This document shows, in pieces, positions 8,529 through 17,504 of a stretch of 64,000 nt of DNA; within the stretch, counting starts at the first letter, position 1, and the number at the start of each line of letters is the position of its first letter. A program made the translations under genes and the position numbers. The notes beneath the pieces were generated by a model. The model had not been told where the DNA came from. It did no database searches and was given only the letters and a program-made list of their open reading frames with translations. Source of the stretch: Flavobacterium akiainvivens (GTDB lineage Bacteria; Bacteroidota; Bacteroidia; Flavobacteriales; Flavobacteriaceae); assembly GCF_001278115.1 (NCBI RefSeq), contig NZ_LIYD01000005.1, forward strand, positions 726,903 to 790,902. The letters are read 5' to 3'.

Positions 8529-9506
8529 TTAAAAGCTTCCCATAAGGTGCAATCCTACAAAATTGCCAGAGATTTGCGGAACCAGTTTAAATTCTATTTT
8601 ATCTGTCCAGGATGTAACATTGCTGCTTATATCCTGAATATCGCGTCTTTTTCTTGAGCTTTTTACTATAGACCCACCAATGAGTGTGCCTAATATACCT
8701 CCCGCAACCATATCTGAAACCCAATGCTTATGGCCGCGGATATCTGACAAAAATATGCCCGTAACAACGGTATAAGGTATCCAGTAATTATTAAACTCCA
8801 TAGCCATTACCTTTGCAACGGCATAATAAGCAGTAGCGTGAAATGATGGCATTGCAGTGCCATACTGCCCACGGTCAAATTCTATACCGCTTAAATTTCC
8901 AAAATCAAATGGATTGCTTGTGTAAGGATATTCCGGCGGATTTCCATCGCTAAGTGTCAGGTCTGGCCTATGCCTGCCTATAACTGATTTTAGCAGTAAG
9001 TGTGATATAACGTAAGAATAGGCCAATGCTTTGAATGAGTTGACGGCAGCATATTGGCCTTTTTCATAATTTGTGGCAAATGAACCGGCATAAATGCCTA
9101 ATAAAGAATACGTAATATAAGCATCAGTACCGGAAAGGAATTGATCTATAATAAAGGGATGCTCTTTCTTTGGTGAAATATTTGGCAAATGATAATCAAT
9201 GGCACTTTCTATTTCATCTTGGTAAAATTCAGTAGTATATTTATCTACCAGTACCAGCCCCGCTATACCGGCGGTATAAATTGCGGTTTTTTTCCAGTTA
9301 TCTGAAACACCATGTCCTATCTGTACAAAATCCTGTGGAACAGTAAGAACGCTATTTTTAATTACCCCCCAGGAAGTAGAAAATATTCCCTTTTTTTGAT
9401 TATGTTGAAGCGTATCATTTTTTGTAGAGAGGGAATCCTGAGACTGTGAAAAGCCGCTTAGGCAATACAACAGCATCAAAAAACAATTGATTGAAATTTG
9501 TTTCAT
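8529..9506 (-). CDS. PAP2-superfamily membrane phosphatase
   Basis: 325 residues with a signal peptide (cleaved near GFSQ) and several helices. The three PAP2 motifs are present: IGRHRP (K and RP of motif 1), MPSFHAT (motif 2, His) and DIRGHKHWVSDMVAG (motif 3, nucleophile His and Asp). The first Arg of the motif 3 consensus is shifted. The family removes phosphate from lipid phosphates or undecaprenyl pyrophosphate at the periplasmic face. It is monocistronic, between the lactonase gene and the PUL. Confidence 0.8.
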   Translation of the reverse strand: MKQISINCFLMLLYCLSGFSQSQDSLSTKNDTLQHNQKKGIFSTSWGVIKNSVLTVPQDFVQIGHGVSDNWKKTAIYTAGIAGLVLVDKYTTEFYQDEIESAIDYHLPNISPKKEHPFIIDQFLSGTDAYITYSLLGIYAGSFATNYEKGQYAAVNSFKALAYSYVISHLLLKSVIGRHRPDLTLSDGNPPEYPYTSNPFDFGNLSGIEFDRGQYGTAMPSFHATAYYAVAKVMAMEFNNYWIPYTVVTGIFLSDIRGHKHWVSDMVAGGILGTLIGGSIVKSSRKRRDIQDISSNVTSWTDKIEFKLVPQISGNFVGLHLMGSF

Positions 9507-9599
9507 TAGGAAGAGATTTTTTTATGGATCAGTAGTTTGTAGGTGTGCTAATGTACTTTTGTTTTACTGTGTAATGCCTGGATTTATGATTTCGTTAAC

Positions 9600-9628
9600 A
9601 AAAAAAGCCGCATATAGCGGCTTTTTTT
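9600..9628 (-). terminator. Terminator closing the PUL operon
   Basis: A perfect stem GCCGC/GCGGC with an ATATA loop, flanked by A7 on the left and T7 on the right, so it can work in both directions. It lies just past the stop of the last PUL gene. Confidence 0.8.
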
Positions 9629-9646
9629 ATGAACTAATTAATAAAA

Positions 9647-10415
9647 TTATTCAATTTCATATACTTTGATATAGTCAACAACATATTCCTGCGGAAAAAT
9701 GCTGTCGTCTACTTCCATACCGCCAAAATGACCACCTACTGCACAATTTAAAATGAAATAGAATGGTTTGTTGAAAGGCCAGATTTCAGGGGATTTACTA
9801 TCTGAAGCAAAGCTGTGAATTTCTATATTATCAACATAAAAGGTTATTTTATTTTCAGTCCATAAAGCACCAAATGTGTGAAAACCCTCCTCAAGATTTT
9901 TAAACTCCATTTTATTGCCGTTTGCATTGGCCCCATGTGTTTGTGTTGTATGTACGGTTGCATAGGCCATGTGCGGCTCGCGCCCCACATATTCCATTAT
10001 ATCTATTTCTCCTGCCAGAGGCCAACCCACTTTATCAATGTCGCCACCCAGCATCCAGAAGGCAGGCCAAATGCCTTTACCAGCGGGTAGTTTGGCGCGT
10101 GCTTCCATGTAGCCATATTTAAATTCTTTTTTACCCTTAGGTAGTTATACGTGTGCTGGTATAGCCGTTACCTTCTTTTTTTGTGGTAATGGTTAAGTAA
10201 CCGTTTGCTACTTTATGGTTTGTGGTTGTATAGGTTTGTTTCTCAGCATTTCCAAAACCGCAATTATCCGGGCAACCGTTACCGGTTTCAAAGTTCCATG
10301 TAGCGGTATTAAGGCTGTCGCTATTGAAATTTTCCTCCCATATAAGTTTTCCTTTTTTTACCTGAGCAGTAGCAATACAGGCGCTAAGAAGTAATAGTAA
10401 TAACAATTTTTTCAT
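9647..10415 (-). pseudogene. GH16 endo-beta-glucanase, broken by a +1 frameshift
   Basis: Two adjoining frames together spell one GH16 enzyme. The first (10415-10137, signal peptide KKLLLLLLLSACIATAQ, then KLIWEENFNSDSLNTATW) ends in a TAA at 10137-10139. The second continues the family sequence (KGKKEFKYGYMEARAKLPAG) through the catalytic motif EIDIMEYVG to the normal C-terminus (VVDYIKVYEIE). Dropping one base at 10137-10140 restores ITT-KGKKEFKYGY with no residue lost. The joined length of about 255 residues is normal for a minimal laminarinase/lichenase. It is last in the PUL, 6 nt after the GH3 gene. It could be a true pseudogene, a sequencing error or, less likely, recoding. Confidence 0.85.
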
Positions 10416-10421
10416 AATGTA

Positions 10422-12722
10422 TTAGTTGGTTATATAACTAAAAGGTAGTTCGGTCCTGGTATCTGAGTTTGTGCCTACATACACCTTAAAATCGCCGGGT
10501 TCAGCTTCCCATTTATTGTTAGCGGTATAAAATTCTATAGTCTTTTCATTTATAGTAAAGGTAACGGTTTTTGTTTGCCCTGCCTTGATTTCTGTAAGTT
10601 CAAATCCTTTAAGCTCTTTGACAGGGCGCGTTACAGAGCCCACTAAATCGCGTATGTATAACTGTACAACTTCTTTACCGTCAACATTGCTTATGTTTTT
10701 TACATCTACCGATACGGTAATATTTCCTCCTTTTCCAAAAGATGAAGCACTTATTTTAAAATTACTGTACTCAAATTTTGAGTAACTCAGTCCATATCCA
10801 AAAGGGTAGAGGGGGGCATTTTGCTCATCAATATAATGCGACCAGAATACACTCTCGGTTGGTTGCCCGTTACCCGGTCTTCCGGTAGATTTATGATTGT
10901 AATACAGAGGTAGCTGCCCCACGCTTTTAGGAAAGCTCATAGGTAGTTTACCGCTGGGGTTGTAGTCGCCATAGAGCACCTGTGCAATGGCGTTGCCACT
11001 TTGGGTGCCCAGTTGCCATCCCTCAACAATGGCAGGTATATGTTGTGCAGCCCAGGGTATTGTTAATGGTCTTCCGTTATTGAGTACCAATACTATATTG
11101 CTGTTTACCTTGTATACTTCTTCAAGCAGTTCCTGCTGAACGCCGGGCAGGTCAAGACTTGCCCTGCTGCGGCCTTCGCCGGTTTGCAGGCCGTGCTCAC
11201 CCAGTACCATAATAACCACATCGGCACCTTTGGCTGTGCTTATCGCTTCGGTAAATCCGCTTTTATCAGTTGTATTGATGTGGGTTTCGCTGGCAAAAAC
11301 GGTTTGGCCAATGGCAACATCGGCACCTTTTGCATAGCTTATACGGTTACCTTTATAGTTTTGTAATCCCTCAAGTACAGATACTGCCGTACCGTCATCA
11401 GCCCCTATGCGCCACGAACCCAGCGGGCTGGTTTTGTCATTTGCTAAAGCGCCAATAACGGCTATTTTCAGGCCTTCCTTTTTTAAAGGAAGCAGGTTGT
11501 TGTCATTTTTTAAAAGTACGATTGATTTTTTAGCCATATCCAGCACGCCATCTTGAAATTCCTTTTTACCAATGGTTTGTTGCTCACGTGTTTCATCGCA
11601 ATACTTATAAGGGTTGTCAAATAGACCCAATGTAAACTTTACACGAAGTATACGCCTTACAGCGTCGTCAATCTTATCTTCACTTACCTTGCCCTCGCGC
11701 ACAAGTGCAGTAAGGTGGGCTACATAGCCATAGCTTTCCATATCCATATCGCTTCCTGCATTGGCAGCTCTTTCAGCAGCTTCTTTAAGGTCTTTGGCAT
11801 AACCGTGCGATACCATTTCACCCAGGCTGCCCCAATCGCTTACTACAAATCCTTTAAAATTCCATTGCCCTTTAAGTATCTCTCTTTGCAGGTAAGGATT
11901 ACCCGTTGCAGGTATGCCTTCCAGCTCGTTAAAAGAGTTCATAAAGGTAAGTGCTCCGGCCTCAAGCGCTGCTTTAAAAGGAGGGAGGACAATATTGTGG
12001 AGCGTATTATTGCTAATATCTACGGTATTGTAGTCTCTTCCGGATTCGGCAAAAGAGTATCCTGCAAAATGTTTAACACACGCAGCTACATTAAATTCGC
12101 CAAAATCTCCTTGAAAGCCTTTAACCCTTGCTACGGCAATCTGGCTGTTTAGGTAAGGGTCTTCTCCGGCGCCTTCCATTACGCGGCCCCAGCGGGCATC
12201 ACGGCTTACATCTACCATTGGGGCAAATGTCCAGTTTAGCCCTGATGCAGCGGCTTCTGCAGCTGCTATTTCAGCCGATTTTTTTATGGCTTCCATATCC
12301 CAGCTTGCGGCTTCGGCAAGAGGTATGGGGCTTATGGTTTTATATCCGTGAATTACATCATAACCAAAAATAACAGGTATGCCCAGCCGGGTTTCTTCAA
12401 CTGCAATTTTTTGCAGGGCTTTCACATCTTTAACACCCTTAACATTAAGCATAGAGCCTACCCAGCCTTTTTTAAGATGTTCATATTTAAGAGCAGCCGC
12501 TCCATCTTTTGGAACAGGGCCGGTAACCTCCCAAAAGCCATTGTACTGGTTCATTTGGCCTACTTTTTCTTCAAGCGTCATAAGTGCCAGTACTGAGTCT
12601 ACTTTTTTGTCAATCGCATCGCGGTTGTTTTCAGTAACAAAGCTTTTTTTGGGACTACTGCATGCCAGTACAACCAATAAACCTGTTGCAGCTATATAAG
12701 GTGATATTTTATTGTATTTCAT
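10422..12722 (-). CDS. GH3 beta-glucosidase, BglX-like lipoprotein
   Basis: 766 residues, typical of BglX. The signal ends in a lipobox (VVLAC), so it is envelope-anchored. The N-terminal TIM-barrel domain carries the KHFAGYS motif and the nucleophile Asp296 in FVVSDWGS. It is followed by the alpha/beta sandwich domain (VLLKNDNNLLPL, LGEHGLQTGEGRSR) and a C-terminal Fn3-like domain (VQLYIRDL...RPVKELKGF). GH3 enzymes release glucose from beta-gluco-oligosaccharides. With the GH16 gene next door the substrate is probably laminari-oligosaccharides. It is the fifth gene of the PUL operon. Confidence 0.88.
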   Translation of the reverse strand: MKYNKISPYIAATGLLVVLACSSPKKSFVTENNRDAIDKKVDSVLALMTLEEKVGQMNQYNGFWEVTGPVPKDGAAALKYEHLKKGWVGSMLNVKGVKDVKALQKIAVEETRLGIPVIFGYDVIHGYKTISPIPLAEAASWDMEAIKKSAEIAAAEAAASGLNWTFAPMVDVSRDARWGRVMEGAGEDPYLNSQIAVARVKGFQGDFGEFNVAACVKHFAGYSFAESGRDYNTVDISNNTLHNIVLPPFKAALEAGALTFMNSFNELEGIPATGNPYLQREILKGQWNFKGFVVSDWGSLGEMVSHGYAKDLKEAAERAANAGSDMDMESYGYVAHLTALVREGKVSEDKIDDAVRRILRVKFTLGLFDNPYKYCDETREQQTIGKKEFQDGVLDMAKKSIVLLKNDNNLLPLKKEGLKIAVIGALANDKTSPLGSWRIGADDGTAVSVLEGLQNYKGNRISYAKGADVAIGQTVFASETHINTTDKSGFTEAISTAKGADVVIMVLGEHGLQTGEGRSRASLDLPGVQQELLEEVYKVNSNIVLVLNNGRPLTIPWAAQHIPAIVEGWQLGTQSGNAIAQVLYGDYNPSGKLPMSFPKSVGQLPLYYNHKSTGRPGNGQPTESVFWSHYIDEQNAPLYPFGYGLSYSKFEYSNFKISASSFGKGGNITVSVDVKNISNVDGKEVVQLYIRDLVGSVTRPVKELKGFELTEIKAGQTKTVTFTINEKTIEFYTANNKWEAEPGDFKVYVGTNSDTRTELPFSYITN

Positions 12723-12745
12723 TCTTTTTTCGGGAATTGCCCTTA

Positions 12746-12780
12746 CAACATAGAGGCCAGCCTGTGGCCAGCCTCTGTTG
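12746..12780 (-). promoter_or_regulatory. Hairpin between GH16 and GH3 genes in the PUL operon
   Basis: The stem CAACA/TGTTG plus AGAGGC/GCCTCT forms a long imperfect hairpin with an internal repeat (TGGCC). No T-run follows in the direction of transcription, so it is more likely an RNA-processing or stability element than a terminator. Confidence 0.45.
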
Positions 12781-12822
12781 CTTTGGGGTAAAAATTAAAT
12801 TGATGTTTTGGATTTGGAAAGG

Positions 12823-14460
12823 CTATTGATAAACGCGAACATAATCTACCTCCATAGAGTCTGTTAAGAACGTTGGGGTGTAGTTTTGCGTAAAATTACC
12901 ACCCACAGCAATATTCATTATCAGGAAGTAGTTCCAATTAAAATAGGGGTGGGCGTTGCTGTTTACAAACGTTTTAAATGCAGGGTTATCATCTATATAC
13001 CACTTGATAACCTCGGGGCTCCATATTAGTGTATAAGTATGCCATTCTGACGGGTCGGCCAGTTGTGTTGAGCCTGTATTTGCACTGCCTCCAAAATTAC
13101 CGGGGTAATGTAATGTACCACTAATGGTTGTAGGGCTAACGTTAGCAGCATATTCCATAATATCTATTTCACCACATCCGGGCCATGGGTTAGTTGTATA
13201 ATTTGAACCAAGCATCCATAGGGCCGGCCATGAACCTAGCTCGGTAGGCAGTTTAGCCCTTATTTCTACCCTGCCATAGGTAAAGTCAAATTTGTTACGA
13301 GAAATCATACGAGCCGAATTATAAATGCCGTCTTGATTTTTATTTGCTGTAATGGTTAATATACCCCCGCTTACTGCTGCGTTTCCTGACTGAGTGTAAT
13401 GTTGAAGCTCCTGATTGCCCCATCCATTATTATTACCTTCTTCTAATGTCCAGTTTGCAGCATTCGGGGCACCATCTACATCAAACTCGTCTGCCCATAT
13501 AAGATTGTTATATTCCGGGTCTGGCGTGGCAGATGGGTCTTGTGTAGTAAAAATATGATACCAGGCAAGGGCGTCATCACCACCCATTATTGCCCTTACT
13601 ACCATACGGTTCTCTGTAAGTTCCAGTATCTCATAAGTGCTTTGGCCTATGTAATATCCCATAAAGCCACCGTCTGAAAACGTCATTTGGGTTCCTGTAG
13701 AGAATTCTTCAGGCACATAAGATTGTGCAGGTGCAAGCATTACATTTTTTTGCCCACTTACATTGTATGGAAGACAGGCATCTGTAGTCTGGTTACCGCC
13801 ACCCACACTTGTAAAGGCAGCATTAAAGAATGTACCTTCATTTTCAAGCGATAGTTTAATCATACTGCCATCAAGAGTAAAGGTTAACTTGTTTGTATAA
13901 AGGCAGCTGCTTTCAGGGCTTCCTGCTTTTTCAAACGGTGCGGCAGCATACCACTCAGGCCAATAGTTATTACCTGTAGGTGTGTTAGGGCCTACACCAA
14001 GGTGGCCTTGTTCTGCTGCAGCCCAGTACCAAACTTTAGAACCAGTACCGGTTAAAAGGCCTGTTGTAACCGGATCATCAAAGTTGCTAAGTACATCTTC
14101 TATAACAAAGCTGTTGCTTGTAGAAACACCACCTCTGCCATAAGCAATTACAGTAATTTCATAGTCATTAATACCGGTACTGGTGAAGCGATACATAAGT
14201 TCGCCGCCGGCAACAGTTTTAGTGTCACCACTTGGAAAAATGTATTTATAGCTTATTGCTCCCTCAGCATATGCCTTAAGCTGCACATATCCTGTGCCGT
14301 CTCCATTAGGGTTTGCGGCATCCTGGCCCATTATATTGTAATTGAGAGACAGGGCAGTAGGGGTGTTAATATCACCAAATTTTGTATCGTCGTCTACACA
14401 CCCTGTAGCTACAGCCACAAGCATAACCAGGATGCCTAATTTTTTAAATATCTCTTTCAT
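12823..14460 (-). CDS. PKD-GH16 endo-beta-1,3-glucanase (laminarinase-like) lipoprotein
   Basis: 545 residues. The lipoprotein Cys21 is followed by VDDD, an acidic run of the type that sends Bacteroidota lipoproteins to the cell surface. Residues about 35-125 form a PKD/Ig-like domain, about 130-310 a carbohydrate-binding-like beta domain, and about 315-545 the GH16 catalytic domain. The latter has the motif GEIDIMEY (nucleophile and acid/base Glu near 434 and 439), the preceding SWPALWMLGSN loop and the terminal MEVDYVRVYQ. It probably makes the first cuts in beta-1,3-glucan at the surface. It starts 5 nt after the upstream lipoprotein gene. Confidence 0.88.
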   Translation of the reverse strand: MKEIFKKLGILVMLVAVATGCVDDDTKFGDINTPTALSLNYNIMGQDAANPNGDGTGYVQLKAYAEGAISYKYIFPSGDTKTVAGGELMYRFTSTGINDYEITVIAYGRGGVSTSNSFVIEDVLSNFDDPVTTGLLTGTGSKVWYWAAAEQGHLGVGPNTPTGNNYWPEWYAAAPFEKAGSPESSCLYTNKLTFTLDGSMIKLSLENEGTFFNAAFTSVGGGNQTTDACLPYNVSGQKNVMLAPAQSYVPEEFSTGTQMTFSDGGFMGYYIGQSTYEILELTENRMVVRAIMGGDDALAWYHIFTTQDPSATPDPEYNNLIWADEFDVDGAPNAANWTLEEGNNNGWGNQELQHYTQSGNAAVSGGILTITANKNQDGIYNSARMISRNKFDFTYGRVEIRAKLPTELGSWPALWMLGSNYTTNPWPGCGEIDIMEYAANVSPTTISGTLHYPGNFGGSANTGSTQLADPSEWHTYTLIWSPEVIKWYIDDNPAFKTFVNSNAHPYFNWNYFLIMNIAVGGNFTQNYTPTFLTDSMEVDYVRVYQ

Positions 14461-14465
14461 AGCTT

Positions 14466-16013
14466 TTAGTTAGATTGTTTAATATCATCAATGTAGTACG
14501 TTTGATTTGTACCTGCTACACCTGCATTCATAAACACCACAACACGCTGGTAGTTATTAGCCGAGTCAGTACCCGTAAAATCAAATGTCATTTCTTCCCA
14601 CTGATTTGCTACTGTTGTGCTAACATTTTTTTCTACACTGGATGTGTTGTCTATGTTTTCAAATTTGAAAATAACAGGAGTATTTGCCGTTGGGCTGTAA
14701 ACCTTCATTTTTATTTTGCCCTGTGTGCTAAAATCTACCGGTTCAGACAGTAATATCCAGCTTCCGGCCCAGTCTTGCCCACCTGTAGACTTTAATATTC
14801 TTAAAACGGTGTTGCTGGTGTTTATTCCACCCGATACAGGGTTGTTTTCAACAGCACTTGCAGCACCAAGAAAATCAGTAAATGTGTAATCTAAAGATGT
14901 GTTCTCAAAAGTTATGGGCATAACCATAGGCACGCCGGAAACACTTTGCTCTACATCGTCAAAATAATATTCATCACCGGCACCAGTAACATTAAAGTTA
15001 CAGAACACTACCACATTATTGTAAGTTTGGTTAGCATCGGCATTTGAGAAATCATAGATAAGCTCTTCCCACTGGTTTGCCACGGTAGTTACAGCCTGTA
15101 CTTCATGGTTAATGGTGTTGTTAGCCAGGTTTTCTATCTTTAGCAGGAAGGTTGTTCCTACTGCCGGAGACCACACTTTCATTTTAAAATAAGGCATGGT
15201 TGCCAGGTTTGTAATGGGCGTATCAAGAGTAACTAATGAGCCCGCCCACGTTTCTGAGCCTGCATTTTTAACCTGTCTGGCAACTTTTGAGCTTGTATTT
15301 ATACCTGTAGGATCGGGGTTATCTATAACCGTGGTTACAGCATTGCCAAAGTTTGCGAAGTTGTAGGTGTTAGTTTCAAAAGTTAACGGCAATGATACCG
15401 GATTAGATATAGTAACCGAACCTGTGTAGGTAGCTGTAGCCACACCACCACTATATGCCACAACAGTAACAGTATATGTGCCTATAGCAGCATAAGTATA
15501 TGTTGCGGTTTGTCCTTCGTTAAACTGTACAGGAGGCAGTGCCGTATCTTCATCAAACCAAACTTCAAAATAGGTTTCATAATCTGCTGTAGCAGTAACG
15601 TTTACCTGAAATGGATTGCCTACAACAGTGGCAATATTTACGGCAAGGTTTTCCGGCGCTACAAAAGATACTGTTAAAGGTTGTTCCATTTCAGTAGACT
15701 TACCGTTTATACTATAACCGATGAGCTTAACGGTATAAGTACCTTCAGCATAGGTGTGTGACGTTTTTTCTCCAACATTTACAGAGGCCGGTTCTGTGGT
15801 GCCATCACCATAAAAAATCTCAAAACGGGTAACGCCTTCACCGTGTGGTGCAATAGTTACCAGGCCAGAATTATCCTGGGTTATGGTAAATAAAGCGGTT
15901 AGGTTTTGAGGTGCCGCTGCATCATCAGCAAAAGTGGTATCCTGGTCAGAATCTTCGCAGCCTATACTTAAGGCTACAAATAAGACTGCAATTATGTATT
16001 TTATTTTTTTCAT
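14466..16013 (-). CDS. Surface glycan-binding lipoprotein with PKD-like and duplicated CBM-like modules
   Basis: 515 residues. The lipobox SIGC (Cys19) is followed by EDSDQD, consistent with surface display. Two PKD/Ig-like repeats (about 35-120 and 120-205) are followed by two homologous beta-sandwich modules of about 150 residues (about 208-370 and 378-515). Each module contains NPxxxGINTSxxVxRxxK, W-x-G-S, VANQWEE and a final YY-(F/I)-DD-(V/I). The position directly after SusD is where a SusE/F-like glycan-binding protein sits in PULs, so laminarin capture is the likely role. There are no catalytic residues. Confidence 0.8.
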   Translation of the reverse strand: MKKIKYIIAVLFVALSIGCEDSDQDTTFADDAAAPQNLTALFTITQDNSGLVTIAPHGEGVTRFEIFYGDGTTEPASVNVGEKTSHTYAEGTYTVKLIGYSINGKSTEMEQPLTVSFVAPENLAVNIATVVGNPFQVNVTATADYETYFEVWFDEDTALPPVQFNEGQTATYTYAAIGTYTVTVVAYSGGVATATYTGSVTISNPVSLPLTFETNTYNFANFGNAVTTVIDNPDPTGINTSSKVARQVKNAGSETWAGSLVTLDTPITNLATMPYFKMKVWSPAVGTTFLLKIENLANNTINHEVQAVTTVANQWEELIYDFSNADANQTYNNVVVFCNFNVTGAGDEYYFDDVEQSVSGVPMVMPITFENTSLDYTFTDFLGAASAVENNPVSGGINTSNTVLRILKSTGGQDWAGSWILLSEPVDFSTQGKIKMKVYSPTANTPVIFKFENIDNTSSVEKNVSTTVANQWEEMTFDFTGTDSANNYQRVVVFMNAGVAGTNQTYYIDDIKQSN

Positions 16014-16025
16014 AAATTATCTTAA

Positions 16026-17498
16026 TTAATAGCCGGGGTTTTGTGGCCAGTTTCCGTTAGAAAATTGTATCTCCTCATAAGGTATTGGAAACACTTCGTT
16101 TTTATTAGATGTAAACCCATTAATTTCACTTTGTGCCTTACCTGTTCTTACAAGGTCAAAAAAGCGGTGTCCTTCTCCAACAAGCTCAAGCCTTCTTTCC
16201 AGTAAAATGCGGTCATAAAGGCCATCTCCGGTACTGGTTATATTATGGTTGTTATCGCCAAAGGCACGTTGCCTAACCTGGTTAACATACTGTTGGGCTT
16301 TTTGGTCGTTACCCGCCCTGTTAAAGGCCTCGGCTGCCATTAGTAATATATCGGCATAGCGAATAGCCCTGTAGTTGTTAGGGTTGGTTAGCTTGCTGTC
16401 GCCCAGGTTAAGGTCACCCTGCCTTGGTATGTATTTTTTATTATAATAGCCGGTATGCTCATAACCTACACCGTAGGTTACACCGGGATTTGCAGCAGCC
16501 CAAGCATTGATATCAAGTATAGCTACATCGCGGCGGTTATCGCCCGGTTCAAAGGCATCATAAGCTTCCTGCGCAGGTATGTTAAAGCTGTATCCGGCAT
16601 CATATAGCGGCCCTACATAGTTCCTGGGGCCGTTAAAGCCTACGGCAACGTTACCTTCACTACACTGAAGGCATCCAAAACCGGCACCTTCAGCATCGCT
16701 ATACTGTACTTCAAAAACCGATTCAGGGCCATTTTCGCCTGCACTTTCAAATATGGTGTTATAGTCTGTTACAAGGGTGTAAGTACCGCTTTGTATAAGT
16801 GTTTCCAATACTGTTGAGGCTTCCTGGTATTTACCCTGATATAAATAAGCTTTGCCAAGCAGTGCCTGTGCAGCGCCTTTAGTAACACGGCCTTGTTCCT
16901 GTGCTTCAACAGAAAGGTTTTCTATTGCAAATAAAAGATCTGCCTCTATTGATGCATATACCTCCTGTGGGGTACAGCGGGGTATGGTAGTTTCGTCTCC
17001 TACTGCAAACCTCATATCGCCCTTCATGGGGATACCACCAAACCATTTTACAAGCTCAAAATGGAAATAAGCCCTTAAAAAACGGGTTTGTGCAATAATG
17101 CTCTGCTTACCTTCAAAATCAAGCTTATCCTGAAATTCGAGTATGTAATTAGCCCTGTTTACACCGGCAAACATCCAGTCCCATACGTTTTTAAGGTTAG
17201 GGTTTACAGGAGTGTGGGTCATATCGTCAATTTGCTGGAAACCCGGCACGTCTGTAGCGCTTTCGCCACCACAAAGGGTATTGTCTGATGCAATTTCACC
17301 AAGCAGAACATTTACATAAGTAGACTGCAAAATGTCATACACTGCAATCAATGCATAGTTATAATCTTCGGGCGAATTAAAATAGTTTTCTGAGTCTATA
17401 GAGTATGCCGGTGTGCGTTCTGTAAAACTGTCTGAACACGAAATGTTTAGCGATAGCAGGCTAAACGCGGCAATAGCTGTTATTATCTTCTTTTTCAT
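16026..17498 (-). CDS. susD: SusD/RagB-family outer-membrane lipoprotein
   Basis: 490 residues from the ATG at 17498 (the frame can be read from a TTG two codons earlier). The lipobox is NISC. The SusD features are clear: TPR-like helices (AALLGKAYLYQGKYQEA), NYRAIRYADILLMAAEAFNRAG, VRQRAFG and RRLELVGEGHRFFDLVRTG, ending in FPIPYEEIQFSNG...NPGY. SusD forms the lid of the SusCD transporter and binds oligosaccharide. It follows susC by 6 nt. Confidence 0.93.
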   Translation of the reverse strand: MKKKIITAIAAFSLLSLNISCSDSFTERTPAYSIDSENYFNSPEDYNYALIAVYDILQSTYVNVLLGEIASDNTLCGGESATDVPGFQQIDDMTHTPVNPNLKNVWDWMFAGVNRANYILEFQDKLDFEGKQSIIAQTRFLRAYFHFELVKWFGGIPMKGDMRFAVGDETTIPRCTPQEVYASIEADLLFAIENLSVEAQEQGRVTKGAAQALLGKAYLYQGKYQEASTVLETLIQSGTYTLVTDYNTIFESAGENGPESVFEVQYSDAEGAGFGCLQCSEGNVAVGFNGPRNYVGPLYDAGYSFNIPAQEAYDAFEPGDNRRDVAILDINAWAAANPGVTYGVGYEHTGYYNKKYIPRQGDLNLGDSKLTNPNNYRAIRYADILLMAAEAFNRAGNDQKAQQYVNQVRQRAFGDNNHNITSTGDGLYDRILLERRLELVGEGHRFFDLVRTGKAQSEINGFTSNKNEVFPIPYEEIQFSNGNWPQNPGY

Positions 17499-17504
17499 TG
17501 TCAA

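Noticed and set aside
10131..10145. Programmed frameshift in the second GH16
   Set aside because: No slippery heptamer or stimulatory hairpin is evident at the join; a single inserted base is simpler.
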